Shown piece by piece: positions 15,362 to 22,670 of a stretch of 28,892 nucleotides of DNA (positions are counted from its first letter, which is position 1; each line of letters opens with the position of its first letter). The position numbers and the translations under genes were made by a program. Below the pieces are notes generated by a model. The model had not been told where the DNA came from and did no database searches. It was given only the letters and a program-made list of their open reading frames with translations. The stretch is from the NCBI GenBank assembly GCA_002297865.1, contig DBKX01000175.1, forward strand, positions 1-28,892, written 5' to 3'. Source of the DNA: Lachnoclostridium sp. UBA739 (lineage in GTDB: Bacteria > Bacillota_A > Clostridia > Lachnospirales > Lachnospiraceae).

Positions 15362-16652
15362 TCAGCAATTAATAAAAAATGTGCTTCAGGCAGCGGCAGA
15401 TACAGATTATTATAAAAAGTTATTCAAGGAAAATGGAATTTGTGTAGATGAGATAAAAACATATGATGACTTTATAAAAATTCCAATTACCACAAAGGAA
15501 GAATATCGGACCAATAAATATGATTTTATCTGTAATTCAAAGAAGAAGCTGCTTGATATAGAACAGTTAAAGAAATGTGCTGGTAATTTTAAAGCTTGTG
15601 ATAAGTTATTGGAAAAAGGGGGATTCAATATGGTTATCACAAGTGGTTCTACAGGAATACCTTTGGAGGTAATACATTCTAATAAAGATGATTATCGTAA
15701 TTATTATATGCTAAACCGTTATCGGAGAAAATTTAAAGAGTTTTCTATTACAGAGAAATATATTTGGCTCTTGCCAATGAATGAAAAGACAAAATGTATG
15801 TTTTTTGAAAAGGAAAACAAGTTTTTGAAGGATGAATACGGGATTCAATATTTTCTGACAAACTATAGTGATGAATATATGAAGGAGATGCATAAGCTGG
15901 TTGAAGAGGAAAAACCAACTTGGATTACGGGTTCACCGACTGCTGTAGCTACTTATGCTCAATTTTTAAAAAGGAATGGCCTAAGTGTAAAATTTAATTA
16001 CATTGAACTGCATAGTGAGCCTTGTTTTTCATGGCAGGCAGCTATTATAGAAGAAGTATTTAAGACGAATTACAGTATAGTATACAGTTCGAATGAGATT
16101 AATTTTATTGCTGCAAGCTGTCAGGATGGTAAACTGCATATTCTAGAAGATAATGTATTCGTTGAGTTGCTGGAATCTGAACAGGAAGGTGTTTCATCAC
16201 AAAAAGTTGTACTGACAGGACTGAACTATCTTGATACACCATTCATTCGCTATGAAATAGGGGATTTAGCGAAAGAAACTTATTGTGAAACGTGTAAAAA
16301 AGATGCAATTGAGTTAACGGGGTATCGGTGTAGTGACATGATTTATTTTTCAGATGAAACAGTTTGTGAACCTTATATTATTTATGATTCCATATTTTTT
16401 ATGAACGCTGCATTAAAATGTGATGTTCTACGTTATCAAGTTACGCAGAGCAGTTTGGGGGTATTTGAGTATGAACTGGATTGCAAGATAAATGATCAAT
16501 TAAAAGAACGAATGATAAAGTTTCTGGAAGATTTTCTTAGTGAAGGTCTCTGCGTTAAGATAAAAGTAATTGTTAATGAAATGAGTAAAGAAAAAATGCT
16601 GAAAAATCAGAAATATAAAAGGTTTGTGGCATTAAGCAAAAATTGTACATAG
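15336..16652 (+). CDS. PaaK-like adenylate-forming ligase 2
   Basis: 438 residues, distant from ligase 1 but of the same PaaK/CapK class: DTDYYKKLFKENGI helix, the phosphate loop MVITSGSTGIPLEV (residues 99-112), a SSNEINF strand in place of YGxTE, TPFIRYEIGDLA (302-312), a CETC pair (C317, C320) as in the zinc-like loop of several PaaK relatives, and a C-terminal KNQKYKRFVAL replacing GKxR. The weak A5 motif means either a specialised substrate or altered chemistry. It overlaps the radical SAM gene by 26 bases (ATG 15336; ATG 15348 also possible). Its stop codon lies inside the stem of a terminator hairpin. Confidence 0.82.
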   Translation: MREKMQKFNQQLIKNVLQAAADTDYYKKLFKENGICVDEIKTYDDFIKIPITTKEEYRTNKYDFICNSKKKLLDIEQLKKCAGNFKACDKLLEKGGFNMVITSGSTGIPLEVIHSNKDDYRNYYMLNRYRRKFKEFSITEKYIWLLPMNEKTKCMFFEKENKFLKDEYGIQYFLTNYSDEYMKEMHKLVEEEKPTWITGSPTAVATYAQFLKRNGLSVKFNYIELHSEPCFSWQAAIIEEVFKTNYSIVYSSNEINFIAASCQDGKLHILEDNVFVELLESEQEGVSSQKVVLTGLNYLDTPFIRYEIGDLAKETYCETCKKDAIELTGYRCSDMIYFSDETVCEPYIIYDSIFFMNAALKCDVLRYQVTQSSLGVFEYELDCKINDQLKERMIKFLEDFLSEGLCVKIKVIVNEMSKEKMLKNQKYKRFVALSKNCT

Positions 16653-16676
16653 TTTAGTGCTATGTGCAATTTTTGT
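16636..16676 (+). terminator. Intra-operon Rho-independent terminator
   Basis: CAAAAATTGTACATAG (16637-16652) pairs with 16660-16675 over 16 bp with one G-U, around a seven-base loop; the right arm ends in TTTTTG followed by TTTAT. The stop codon of the PaaK-like ligase is in the left arm. Because the following genes have the same direction and no clear promoter, it probably lowers rather than abolishes downstream transcription. Confidence 0.8.
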
Positions 16677-16718
16677 TTATACACATTTGGTTGTTTGGAT
16701 AAAGATACTAATAAGGGA

Positions 16719-18314
16719 GTGATAACTACGAAAAGCAGAGAATCAAATTTATTACCATATGTAAAAGACCGAATGAACATATATAAAATGGAAAGTATCA
16801 GCTGTTATGAAAAGCCTCAGTCTATTGCTATTGGAACTATAGATGAGGACTTTGCAGTTTTCTATATAATGTTGATTAAATTGGCAAAGTCATATTGTTT
16901 TGATTCTGATACACAGATTGAGTATATAGATGAAATGATAAACAAATTACTTTTCGATAAATTCGGAGTAGAAAGTATTGGAGTAAAAGTAAGTGAAAAC
17001 TTAAATGCTATTATAAAACAGCTGATTGATTCAAAATATCCAGTTGTAGTCCCAATTAATCTGTATCGGTTGTTCTATTCAGGTTTCTATTTGATTGATG
17101 ACTGGTCTCATGTACTGGTCGTAAAAGGGTATGATGATAAACGAAGGATATATCATATCCTTGACTCAATTCAATGCAATATTGAAGATGAGCTGCAGAG
17201 GTATCAGGATTTTGCAATAAAGTATGAGGATCTTGAGTTATGCTTGAAATCCTTTAAAGGTGATCTGCCTTGGAATTCTGTATTTTATTACAAAAAAGAA
17301 AGGGATGTAGATAAAACACAAATTCTGATATGGATGTTAAAAGTGTGGGCAGACGCAATAGAAAAAAGACAGTATATGCAGCCAGTTTTACATAAATATA
17401 TATTCCGCGAAGTCGAAGAGAGAAAGGCACAAGGAGAATCTACGGCGGCAAGTGAGTTAATAACAAGCAATAAGGTTTGTATCTGGTCCTATATGAACAT
17501 AACAAAATACAAAGAAGTTTTAATAAATGAACTGATAGGTATCCTGGAACGCTATGAAGAAACCGAGGCAATGCGCATGAAGCTAGAGAGTATAGGGAAA
17601 CGTTTATCAAAAGTATGGGGAAATTATACAGCTAGGTCACTTATAAGAATATGTAAGTTAGACTATGAATTACAAACAAGTGGAGTAAATCAAAAAATAA
17701 ATAAAAGCGAAGATGAGTTAGCAGACTTATTACAGGATATTATTCATCTTATTGAAGCGAGTGGAAAAGTGGATGACAGTATTACAGAAGAAGTGTTATG
17801 CCAGTTTGAGAATAATCAAGATCGACTCATAACAAGGAACAAAGAAGGAATTTTATTTTATTTTCATAATAACAAGGTATATAACAGTTGGGTACTTGAT
17901 TACTGCCCAAAGGTAATACTGAGTAATTCTGCTAATATACATTATATTACGGTCAAGTTTAAGGTTCTGGAAGAAAGTAAGACGGATGGTTTCACTGCGG
18001 GAATATTTATCCGGGATTCATATGGTAAAATCATATGTTGGTCATTAGATCAAAACAATAGACTAATATGTGATCTACTTGGCAAAAAGAGAATAATGGA
18101 AGTTAAAAATAAAAAGACTCTTGACAAGGAAATAGAATTGATTTTTCAATTACAGGAAAGAAAGCTGTTTTTTGGAGAAAGATTAGAAGGACAAGATTGT
18201 ATGTATGGTAATGTTGTTTTAGATACTGACGTTTTGCAGGCGGGGCTTATGTGCAAAACATGGGATAACTGTAAAAGGTTAAAAGTCATATTTTATAATT
18301 GGGATGTGAGGTAA
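16719..18314 (+). CDS. BtrH-like acyltransferase with C-terminal beta-sandwich-like domain
   Basis: About 531 residues from GTG 16719. The N-terminal 200 residues fit the BtrH N-terminal (C39-peptidase-like) fold: SCYEKPQ with Cys29, then PVVVPINLY, DDWSHVLVVKGYDD with His131 and IYHILDS with Asp149, a probable Cys-His-Asp triad. BtrH moves an acyl group from the ACP BtrI to an aminoglycoside, so this protein may unload the ACP encoded at 13833 onto an amine. A helical middle follows, and residues about 380-530 are strand-rich, recalling DUF1349/LamG sandwiches. The start is unclear: the frame is open back to ATG 16662, but that lies in the terminator; GTG 16719 touches AAGGGA; ACG 16728 has the ideal spacing; ATG 16773 lacks a ribosome binding site. 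Confidence 0.68.
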   Translation: MITTKSRESNLLPYVKDRMNIYKMESISCYEKPQSIAIGTIDEDFAVFYIMLIKLAKSYCFDSDTQIEYIDEMINKLLFDKFGVESIGVKVSENLNAIIKQLIDSKYPVVVPINLYRLFYSGFYLIDDWSHVLVVKGYDDKRRIYHILDSIQCNIEDELQRYQDFAIKYEDLELCLKSFKGDLPWNSVFYYKKERDVDKTQILIWMLKVWADAIEKRQYMQPVLHKYIFREVEERKAQGESTAASELITSNKVCIWSYMNITKYKEVLINELIGILERYEETEAMRMKLESIGKRLSKVWGNYTARSLIRICKLDYELQTSGVNQKINKSEDELADLLQDIIHLIEASGKVDDSITEEVLCQFENNQDRLITRNKEGILFYFHNNKVYNSWVLDYCPKVILSNSANIHYITVKFKVLEESKTDGFTAGIFIRDSYGKIICWSLDQNNRLICDLLGKKRIMEVKNKKTLDKEIELIFQLQERKLFFGERLEGQDCMYGNVVLDTDVLQAGLMCKTWDNCKRLKVIFYNWDVR

Positions 18315-18320
18315 GATACG

Positions 18321-19565
18321 ATGGTGATTGAAAAGGTAATAAGTGAGCTTTGGAAACAGCAATATCTTGATTACAAAGAAGAACGAGAGAGAGTAGATGG
18401 TATGACCGAAGAAGAGCTGGTTATGTTGTGTAGACAGGATATAATTGAGTTAAATGAAAAACCTTACTGTACAAATATGCATACATTATCAATAATGGAA
18501 ACAATCGGATGTCAGCATCAAATTAAAGCAGATAAAATTGCAGGGTGTTCGTTTTGTAATTGGGATTCATCGAGAATGAAGGAGATTGCACATCTAGCAA
18601 AACTTCGCGAAAAAAATGTGAAATTGTATGCAGATACGATCAAGTTCAGCTTTCAGAGAATTCGAGGAGAAAACTGTACTGCCACCTTAATTGAACAGAT
18701 GTCTGTTCATGATATTCTGAACGAGAAACAGTATCCACAAGAAGCGTTTCATATTATGTTTAAGGAAAGCGGTGTTTATAGAAATACACCTCAAATTGGT
18801 ATTATATCTGCTCGAGCAGACAGTGTAACAGCAGAAAAAGTTAAAATGTGGAGAACTGTTTTTAAAAGGAGCCTTACAATAGGCATAGGAGTTGAGTGTG
18901 GAAATGAATTTCTAAGAAATCACTGGCTCAATAAAAAAATAACAAATGAAAATCTAAAGAATGCAACAGATATAATTCATAAGGAAGGCGGCAAAGTGTG
19001 TGCCAATATACTGCTTGGGTTGCCAGGATTAAGTGAAGATATTGCATTACCTTTATTTTTGGATACATGCCAGTATGTTTTAAATGAATTGCAGGTAGAT
19101 TATGTTCTAATATCACCGATGATTAATAAGGAAAATACATTGGGGTGTTTACTTAATAAGCAGGTTTCGACCATTAGTACACAACTTCTTATAAATGCAA
19201 TTCGTGGATTGGAGAAACATTTTTTAAGTCAGTTATCTAAAATTACATTTAGTCCAGACAACCTAGAAAGCATGAAACGTATGAAAACCGGGAAAGAACT
19301 AAGTGAATTAGAAAAAATGTATAAAAGTATAGAGAACATGGGAACTGTGTATACAACAGCATCTGACTTTTATGATCCATTATTGGAGTTTTCGTATGTT
19401 AAAAAAAGAAAGATGGGACAGGCAGCGATGCTAGTACAACAATTGGAAGAAGGCATGGATCAGGCATGCAAAAGCTTAGGTTTAGGGGATGGTGTGCGAA
19501 AAGAGTTTGAAAACGAATTATGTAATGCAAGACTGGAGGAATTAAGATGGAAACATTGGAATTAA
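18321..19565 (+). CDS. Radical SAM enzyme with CX11CX2C cluster motif, copy 2
   Basis: 414 residues, a clear paralogue of the protein at 14090. Cysteines C64, C76 and C79 lie in ETIGCQHQIKADKIAGCSFC with the same CX11CX2C spacing. IGIISARADSVTAEK, LTIGIGVECGNEFLRNHWLNKK and ANILLGLPGLSED align with the same stretches in copy 1, including the RNHWLNKK octapeptide. The extra Cys76 of copy 1 is absent. The divergence elsewhere suggests different substrates or a heterodimer rather than a recent duplication. It follows the BtrH-like gene by six bases and overlaps the SHMT-like gene by 19 bases. The enzyme presumably performs a radical step on a carrier- or CoA-bound intermediate, but this is inferred from context only. 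Confidence 0.82.
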   Translation: MVIEKVISELWKQQYLDYKEERERVDGMTEEELVMLCRQDIIELNEKPYCTNMHTLSIMETIGCQHQIKADKIAGCSFCNWDSSRMKEIAHLAKLREKNVKLYADTIKFSFQRIRGENCTATLIEQMSVHDILNEKQYPQEAFHIMFKESGVYRNTPQIGIISARADSVTAEKVKMWRTVFKRSLTIGIGVECGNEFLRNHWLNKKITNENLKNATDIIHKEGGKVCANILLGLPGLSEDIALPLFLDTCQYVLNELQVDYVLISPMINKENTLGCLLNKQVSTISTQLLINAIRGLEKHFLSQLSKITFSPDNLESMKRMKTGKELSELEKMYKSIENMGTVYTTASDFYDPLLEFSYVKKRKMGQAAMLVQQLEEGMDQACKSLGLGDGVRKEFENELCNARLEELRWKHWN

Positions 19566-20794
19566 TGGAAAAGGCAATGAAAAAATCGGAACAATCAATT
19601 CATTTAGTTGCAAGTGAATCATGGCTTCCAGGTGAGGTAAGATTACCTTATTTGTTAGATGCTTACTCCAGATATGTATACGATGTGGAAGAAAATGTAC
19701 AGAAAGATGAAAATGGCTTAGCAGAAACCTTACCGCAATTTGGAGGAACCGAAGAATATATTGAGATCGAAACACGGTGTAAAAATATGCTCTGTGAATA
19801 TCTAGGTGGAAAATATGCCAATGTTAAGCCGCTATCAGGTTTAAATATGATGATTAGTGTAGTAGGCTCTCTGGTAATGAAGAATGAGCTGGTTTTATCA
19901 GTACCAATTGAAGCAGGTGGACATTCCGCTACAAAATATGTTATCGAGAGAATTGGATGTAAGCATGAATTTATACCATATGATAAAGGCAGCTATAACA
20001 TTGATAAGGAAGCACTTGAGAAACTGGTAAATGAAAAAAAAGTAAAAATGGTTTATATCGACTTAATGAATGTAATATATCGAGCAGATATTGAGGGAAT
20101 AAGAAAAATAGTCGGAAAAAACGTTATGATATGTTATGATCAGTCTCACGTTTTAGGATTAATAATGGGTGGGCAGTTTCAGAATCCTTTGAAAGAAGGA
20201 GCAGATATTATCATTGGTTCCACACATAAGACTTTTCCAGGACCTCATAAAGGTATATTTGTAACAACTAACCGCTGGTATTATATGCTCTATCAATTAA
20301 ATCACATGCTTTTTATTTCTCATACCCATACAGCTGATATCTGTTCCTTGGCAATGGTGCTTGAAAAAGGAGAGAAATTTTTTAGTGAATATGCAGCGAA
20401 AGTGGTGGAGAATGCGCGTACATTAGCTGAACGATTGCGTGATAACGGCATGCGTATTTATTATGATACATCGCATCAGTTATGGATTGACTGCGGTATG
20501 AATGATATAACAGAAAATGTGAATTATTGCATTGAAAACGGAATCTATGTGAACAGCATAACAATTCCGCATAATGGCCATAATGGAGTCAGAATAGGGG
20601 TTCAGGAAGTGACTTATTTGGGATTTGAGAAAAATGATATGCATGTGTTAGGTGACATAATAGCTAAGTTCTTCATAAAAGAAGATTCAGAGGAGACACG
20701 TAGCAAGATGGCAGAACTTCTTCAGAAACAAAAGGAAAAAAAGAGCTTGGAATATGCAAAACTGTTTACTCAGATAGATAGGGTATTAAGATGA
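19547..20794 (+). CDS. Serine hydroxymethyltransferase-like PLP enzyme
   Basis: 415 residues of fold-type I. LVASESWLPGEVR mirrors the LIASENF opening of SHMT, CYDQSHVLGLI gives the Asp198/His201 pair, and GSTHKTFPGPHKG gives the PLP Lys228, matching TTTHKTLRGPRGG. Other SHMT landmarks (YPG...YGG near residue 60) are altered to a QFGGTEEY stretch, so this is not the housekeeping GlyA. Members in natural product clusters make or cleave beta-hydroxy amino acids, transfer hydroxymethyl groups or act as aldolases. It could supply an unusual amino acid, for example by condensing glycine or dehydroglycine-derived units from the ThiH-like lyase. It starts with a good GGAGG and ends the biosynthetic run before the exporter promoter. 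Confidence 0.87.
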   Translation: METLELMEKAMKKSEQSIHLVASESWLPGEVRLPYLLDAYSRYVYDVEENVQKDENGLAETLPQFGGTEEYIEIETRCKNMLCEYLGGKYANVKPLSGLNMMISVVGSLVMKNELVLSVPIEAGGHSATKYVIERIGCKHEFIPYDKGSYNIDKEALEKLVNEKKVKMVYIDLMNVIYRADIEGIRKIVGKNVMICYDQSHVLGLIMGGQFQNPLKEGADIIIGSTHKTFPGPHKGIFVTTNRWYYMLYQLNHMLFISHTHTADICSLAMVLEKGEKFFSEYAAKVVENARTLAERLRDNGMRIYYDTSHQLWIDCGMNDITENVNYCIENGIYVNSITIPHNGHNGVRIGVQEVTYLGFEKNDMHVLGDIIAKFFIKEDSEETRSKMAELLQKQKEKKSLEYAKLFTQIDRVLR

Positions 20795-20810
20795 TGTTAC
20801 AAATTAAAAG

Positions 20811-20839
20811 TTGACATAAAAAGAAAATAATGTGATATT
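20811..20839 (+). promoter_or_regulatory. Internal sigma-A-type promoter for the export genes
   Basis: TTGACA (20811-20816) is a perfect -35. After 17 bases, GATATT (20834-20839) is a moderate -10 with the extended TG at 20831-20832. It lies in the gap between the SHMT-like gene and the exporter genes and would allow export to be expressed independently. Confidence 0.7.
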
Positions 20840-20873
20840 ATTCTTGAATAAAGACAAGAGGGAGGATTCAGTA

Positions 20874-22670
20874 TTGAAGCAAGGCAGTCAAAGCATACAT
20901 AAGGGATATCTTTTTTTAAAAAAATATGACCCAAATGTGAGGAAGGTAACGATAATATCAGTTATTTTTCAATTTTTGAATAGCATTGAATATCTTTTTG
21001 CGTGTGCAATATATCTGAAATTTCTTCTATATTGCATCAGAGAAAATAAGAGTTTGGATTACATAGTAACAAGTTTTATCTTGATTAGCGTTTTGATGTT
21101 AATTATTAAGCTCTATAGTGGATGGTATGAACTATACGGGCATCCTGTGCTGATAAACAGGATTCGACGTACATTTAGCAAGCAGATTTATGAAAGAACT
21201 TACACTATGAATTTAAGGGATGTTCAAGATCCAGAGCACTATGAGGATTACCGAAAAGTAATGGATACAGCGAAAAAATATATCGTTGAATATCTTGATA
21301 ATATATCAAATTTATTCGGGCAGTTTTTAATGTGCGTATTTGTATCATCGGTCATTTGGACAATTGATAAGAAGGCATTGATTATACTGGTTCTTCCAAT
21401 TTCTACAACATGGATACTGGGAAAAAGGCATGCAAGAGAATCTTATGAAGCTAACAAAGAAAGGCAAGCAGGAGAAGTAAGGAAAGACTATGTGAAACGA
21501 TGCTTCTATGGCAAGAATTATACCTATGAAATGAGAATGACAAATGTTTCAAAGCCGTTAAAAAAATTATTTTACGAAGGTGTAGCAATAAAGAATAAGG
21601 TTAACGAAGAAAGAGGAAGACGATGTTTTAAAATTTCATTTCTGTTTGAATTGTTAAAAAACAGAATTCCATTTAGTTTAATTTTAATTTATGCAGTATA
21701 TCAAGTAATGGTATCTAAGACAATGAAGCCGGAAGACATATCTATCATGCTTATAGGATTAGTAAATCTGAGTGACAAGATATCAGATCTAGTTGGAACA
21801 TATGCGAAACTTGATGAAAGCAAAAAATATATATATGATATTGATTATTATTTGAAGAAATTTGACGTTGAGCCTAAGACTTATGTCATTTCTAAAAAAG
21901 AAGATGTTTCATTCAGTTCTGATATAACATTTCAAAATGTTACTTTTCGGTATGGGAACAGTGAAAAAAATCAGATTAATCACTTGAATCTGACGATAAA
22001 AAAAGGTGAAAAGATAGCAATCGTAGGTAAGAATGGTGCAGGTAAGACCACCCTTATTAACTTGCTGTTACGACTTTATCAGCCCGATGAAGGTAAAATT
22101 TTACTAGATGGAATTCCAATTGAACAAATTGATTCTGAAGTATATAGAGGGGCAATATCTGTTGTAGAACAAGACGCCAGATTGTTTTCTGTATCCATAA
22201 AGGACAATATTACTTGTGGCAAAGCAGGTAATGGAGATGAAAAAGCGGCGCTGCAATTTAGTGACATGTGGGATAAAGTGAATGCTTTGCCTGATGGTGT
22301 GGACACCTATTACACTAAGGAGTTTGGAGAAGGTGTAAATTTGTCAAAAGGAGAACAACAAAAAATCGCAATATCGAGGGCATTTGCCAGTCAAGGCAGT
22401 ATATATGTATTTGATGAGCCAACATCAGCACTAGATCCGTTAAGTGAAGAGGACATGTTACAAAAGATGCTTTTATTAAGTGCGGATAAAACAGCAATTT
22501 TTATTATGCATCGAATGTCATTTGCTAAGGATGTTGATAGAATACTATTTATGGAAAATGGATCCATTTTGGAACAAGGCAGTCACGATGAACTTATGAA
22601 ATGTAATGGGAAGTATGCAGAAATGTTTAATTTACAAGCAAAAAATTATCAGACGGAGGTTCAGAGATGA
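20874..22670 (+). CDS. ABC exporter half-transporter 1 (membrane plus ATPase)
   Basis: About 598 residues. The N-terminal half has several transmembrane helices (for example ISVIFQFLNSIEYLFACAIY and IVTSFILISVLMLIIKLY). The C-terminal half is an ATPase: GKNGAGKTT Walker A, a Q-loop at VVEQDARLF, a signature changed to LSKGEQQK, Walker B IYVFDEPTSALDP and IMHRMS with the switch histidine. I start at TTG 20874, with AGGGAGG about nine bases upstream; the in-frame GTG at 20832 lies within the promoter -10. There is no C39 leader peptidase domain, so the leader must be removed elsewhere. It overlaps the second half-transporter by four bases; the two should form a heterodimeric exporter for the finished product. 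Confidence 0.93.
   Translation: MKQGSQSIHKGYLFLKKYDPNVRKVTIISVIFQFLNSIEYLFACAIYLKFLLYCIRENKSLDYIVTSFILISVLMLIIKLYSGWYELYGHPVLINRIRRTFSKQIYERTYTMNLRDVQDPEHYEDYRKVMDTAKKYIVEYLDNISNLFGQFLMCVFVSSVIWTIDKKALIILVLPISTTWILGKRHARESYEANKERQAGEVRKDYVKRCFYGKNYTYEMRMTNVSKPLKKLFYEGVAIKNKVNEERGRRCFKISFLFELLKNRIPFSLILIYAVYQVMVSKTMKPEDISIMLIGLVNLSDKISDLVGTYAKLDESKKYIYDIDYYLKKFDVEPKTYVISKKEDVSFSSDITFQNVTFRYGNSEKNQINHLNLTIKKGEKIAIVGKNGAGKTTLINLLLRLYQPDEGKILLDGIPIEQIDSEVYRGAISVVEQDARLFSVSIKDNITCGKAGNGDEKAALQFSDMWDKVNALPDGVDTYYTKEFGEGVNLSKGEQQKIAISRAFASQGSIYVFDEPTSALDPLSEEDMLQKMLLLSADKTAIFIMHRMSFAKDVDRILFMENGSILEQGSHDELMKCNGKYAEMFNLQAKNYQTEVQR

Noticed and set aside
16662..16718. ATG 16662 as the start of the BtrH-like gene
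   Set aside because: The codon lies in the right arm of the terminator hairpin and has no ribosome binding site; the encoded residues look like read-through of untranslated sequence.
20832..20873. GTG 20832 as the start of the first exporter gene
   Set aside because: It falls in the extended -10 of the promoter at 20811-20839, so it would be upstream of or at the transcription start; TTG 20874 has the ribosome binding site.
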